Origin: Mesostigma viride
Lineage: Eukaryota; Streptophyta; Mesostigmatophyceae; Mesostigmatales; Mesostigmataceae
Direction of reading: 5' to 3'
NCBI GenBank assembly: GCA_009746045.1
Contig: RPFO01000106.1
Location: forward strand, 2,102,211 to 2,152,210
DNA length: 50,000 nt
Part shown: one piece after another, positions 48,669 to 50,000 of the stretch
Layout: the number at the start of each line of letters is the position of its first letter
Position numbering within the stretch: position 1 is the stretch's first letter
Translations under genes and position numbers: made by a program
The notes under the pieces: model-generated
What the model saw: only the letters and a program-made list of their open reading frames with translations
Databases searched by the model: none
What the model was told of the DNA's origin: nothing

Positions 48669-49068
48669 CCTTGCTGGATGGATGGAGGTGGGCGGAGCCG
48701 CGTAATCGAACTAAGCTAACTCTAAGCTATCTAGTCTAGAAAACCCTCTACTAGAGCTACTCTACTTGAGCAGCAAAGCGCCCCTAGCTTCCACTTGGGG
48801 GGACGGAGGGGGCTTGCCCGCACCTGGGGGCTGGCGTGTGAGCCTGGACAATCTTATGCCACCTCTTCTTGTTCTGCATAGCAGTCCAAGCAAGAGAGAG
48901 GGAGTGAATGCGGTGTTCAAACCGAGCTGGGACCACTAGGTCGGCCAGCAACATCTGTGTGTAGTTCATGGCAGGTTTACCCAGCTTTCTAGGAATGTCC
49001 AAGTGGGCCGGCCAGGCCAGGTCAGGATGTGCCGCCCTGGTTGGCCCAGCCGCTACGGGCCGGCGAGA
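48669..49068 (-). pseudogene. LINE-B-type ORF2 3' fragment, minus strand
   Basis: The minus strand encodes [20 protein letters not shown] and NKKRWHKIVQAHTPAP, then a diverged end and 3' UTR. It is interrupted at 49069 by a LINE-C insertion, and the homology resumes at about 49412. Confidence 0.7.
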
Positions 49069-49411
49069 CCAATTAATTCTCTAACTCGTGCTCCCGTTAG
49101 GGAGTCACGGAGCATTAACCCCGATGGATGGATGGATGGATGGATGGATGGATGGATGGATGGATGGATGGATGGATGGATGGATGGATGGATGGGTGCA
49201 AACAGTCCTACCGGTCTAATCTATCTACATCAGCTACCTATACGACATCTATCTAACAGCATTCTAACTACAACATCTATCTAGACAGCTAGTGCATGCT
49301 GCCCTAGGGGAGCTGCCTGGCGTGCCTCCCGCGGGTTAACACACGCGGGCGCTTCCCCACTGGGGGGGGCTCGTTGTCTTCTATGACCTGGGCCCACTTG
49401 GCCAGATCAAG
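49069..49411 (-). mobile_element. LINE-C 3' fragment with O1-II-like tail
   Basis: On the minus strand an ORF end (LAKWAQVIEDNEPPPVGKRP, then RVLTRGRHARQLP and stop near 49304) is followed by about 110 bases, an ATCC repeat and GCTCCGTGACTCCCTAACGG, GAGCACGAGTTAGAG and AATTAATT. The PPPVGK end resembles the ends of ORF2 in LINE-A and LINE-B, so this is a third LINE. Its last 50 bases match the O1-II end at 8833-8884. Confidence 0.6.
49123..49195. repeat. ATGG tetranucleotide microsatellite, about 18 units
   Basis: A perfect ATGG run inside the 3' UTR of the LINE-C fragment, just upstream (on its strand) of the terminal hairpin. Confidence 0.95.
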
Positions 49412-50000
49412 GGCGCGGTATCTACATGACTGGTGCGAGCAATTAAGATGTCCTACAAATGCTATCGGCCTACGCTGCCTAATCTCGTCCGAAATGCGAG
49501 GCATACCCTGATACAAAGGAGTCCTCTAATGACCTATCTATGTGTGGAAAACCCTACATTCAGGACCTGTCAAAGCATCCTGTAAACCATGCCATCCAGC
49601 TTGGCGGCCAGTGTGTCCGTGAGTGTCCATGCCTCGGCGCCATACGTAATGAGCACCGTGAGGACGAGGACCAGTTGAAGAGCATTCGCTTGCGATGCTC
49701 GCCCAGGCCCTTCTCGAGTGCCAGTAGGTTTTGAGCGAATGAAGCCTGAGCCCAGGCCAGGCCGATGTGAATGTCCACATCGTCGGCGGTGTCGCGGGGA
49801 GCATGCTCCCCAGCAGTTTGAAGCGATCAAGGAACGGGACCTCCATCCCGTCTAGTGCTCAGCCGCGGCAGCGCGGGCGGGCCGGACTGGTAGCCCCAAT
49901 CACCATCGCCTCAGATTTGACACTAATCTCCAACCCCACCGCCCGCGCCTCGGCCAAGCCCAGACAGTCCAGCCAGGTCTGAATGTTCTCGGGGCGCTAG
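49412..50000 (-). pseudogene. LINE-B-type reverse-transcriptase fragment running off the window
   Basis: The minus strand encodes, in broken frames, MPRISDEIRQRR, TYGAEAWTLTDTLAAKLDG, VPFLDRFKLLGSMLP and, near the edge, matches to the LINE-B region around the antisense of 43720-43870 (ending GCGCCCCGAGAACATTCAGA). Several small insertions and frame shifts show decay. It continues beyond position 50000. Confidence 0.75.

Overview
The window looks like nuclear DNA of a photosynthetic eukaryote, most likely a green alga. Two multi-exon genes with GT-AG introns can be assembled. One is a plant-type fused PRA-CH/PRA-PH histidine enzyme with a transit-peptide-like N-terminus. An intron of the other carries plant-type TTTAGGG telomeric repeats. 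The rest is dominated by non-LTR retrotransposons, their relatives and their debris. No prokaryotic features, rRNA genes, intact tRNA genes or CRISPR arrays were seen. The genus cannot be named from the sequence alone.

Layout. 1-2300: no recognisable gene, one old ~189-bp tandem repeat. 2300-9750: a graveyard of elements that carry only a LINE ORF1-like protein (called here O1-I and O1-II, told apart by their 3' ends). 9761-15346: an apparently complete LINE (LINE-A) with two intact overlapping ORFs, a 168-bp 5' UTR repeat and a 12-bp target-site duplication (TSD). 15350-16310: an O1-I 3' part ending in a 197-bp CAATT microsatellite. 17468-24843 (minus): HISN2-like gene, seven exons, 352 aa. 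24844-25533: divergent promoter with E2F-like motifs. 25534-36763 (plus): the p60/FAS2-like WD40 subunit of chromatin assembly factor 1, fourteen exons, 639 aa. 37092-42760: a four-level nest of transposons resolved by TSDs. 42904-48040 (minus): a second full-length LINE (LINE-B), 12-bp TSD, one frameshift in a homopolymer within ORF2. 48180-50000: 3' fragments of LINE-B relatives and of a third LINE (LINE-C).

How the parts relate. The two host genes are head to head and share about 690 bp of upstream DNA. The mobile fraction looks like an interacting system. At least seven copies have an ORF1-like reading frame followed directly by a 3' UTR, with no endonuclease or reverse transcriptase. The 3' ends of O1-I and O1-II match those of LINE-B and LINE-C respectively (small hairpin plus microsatellite tail). 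Two O1-I copies are 5'-truncated insertions with 9-bp and 11-bp TSDs, as expected if LINE machinery copied them in trans. This resembles mammalian HAL1 (ORF1-only) elements but with two apparent partner pairs. A second recurring pattern is that exon-intron junctions of both host genes, and the HISN2 stop codon, have been locally duplicated into neighbouring introns or the 3' UTR. All exon joins, TSDs and repeat periods were read by eye; no database search or alignment program was used.
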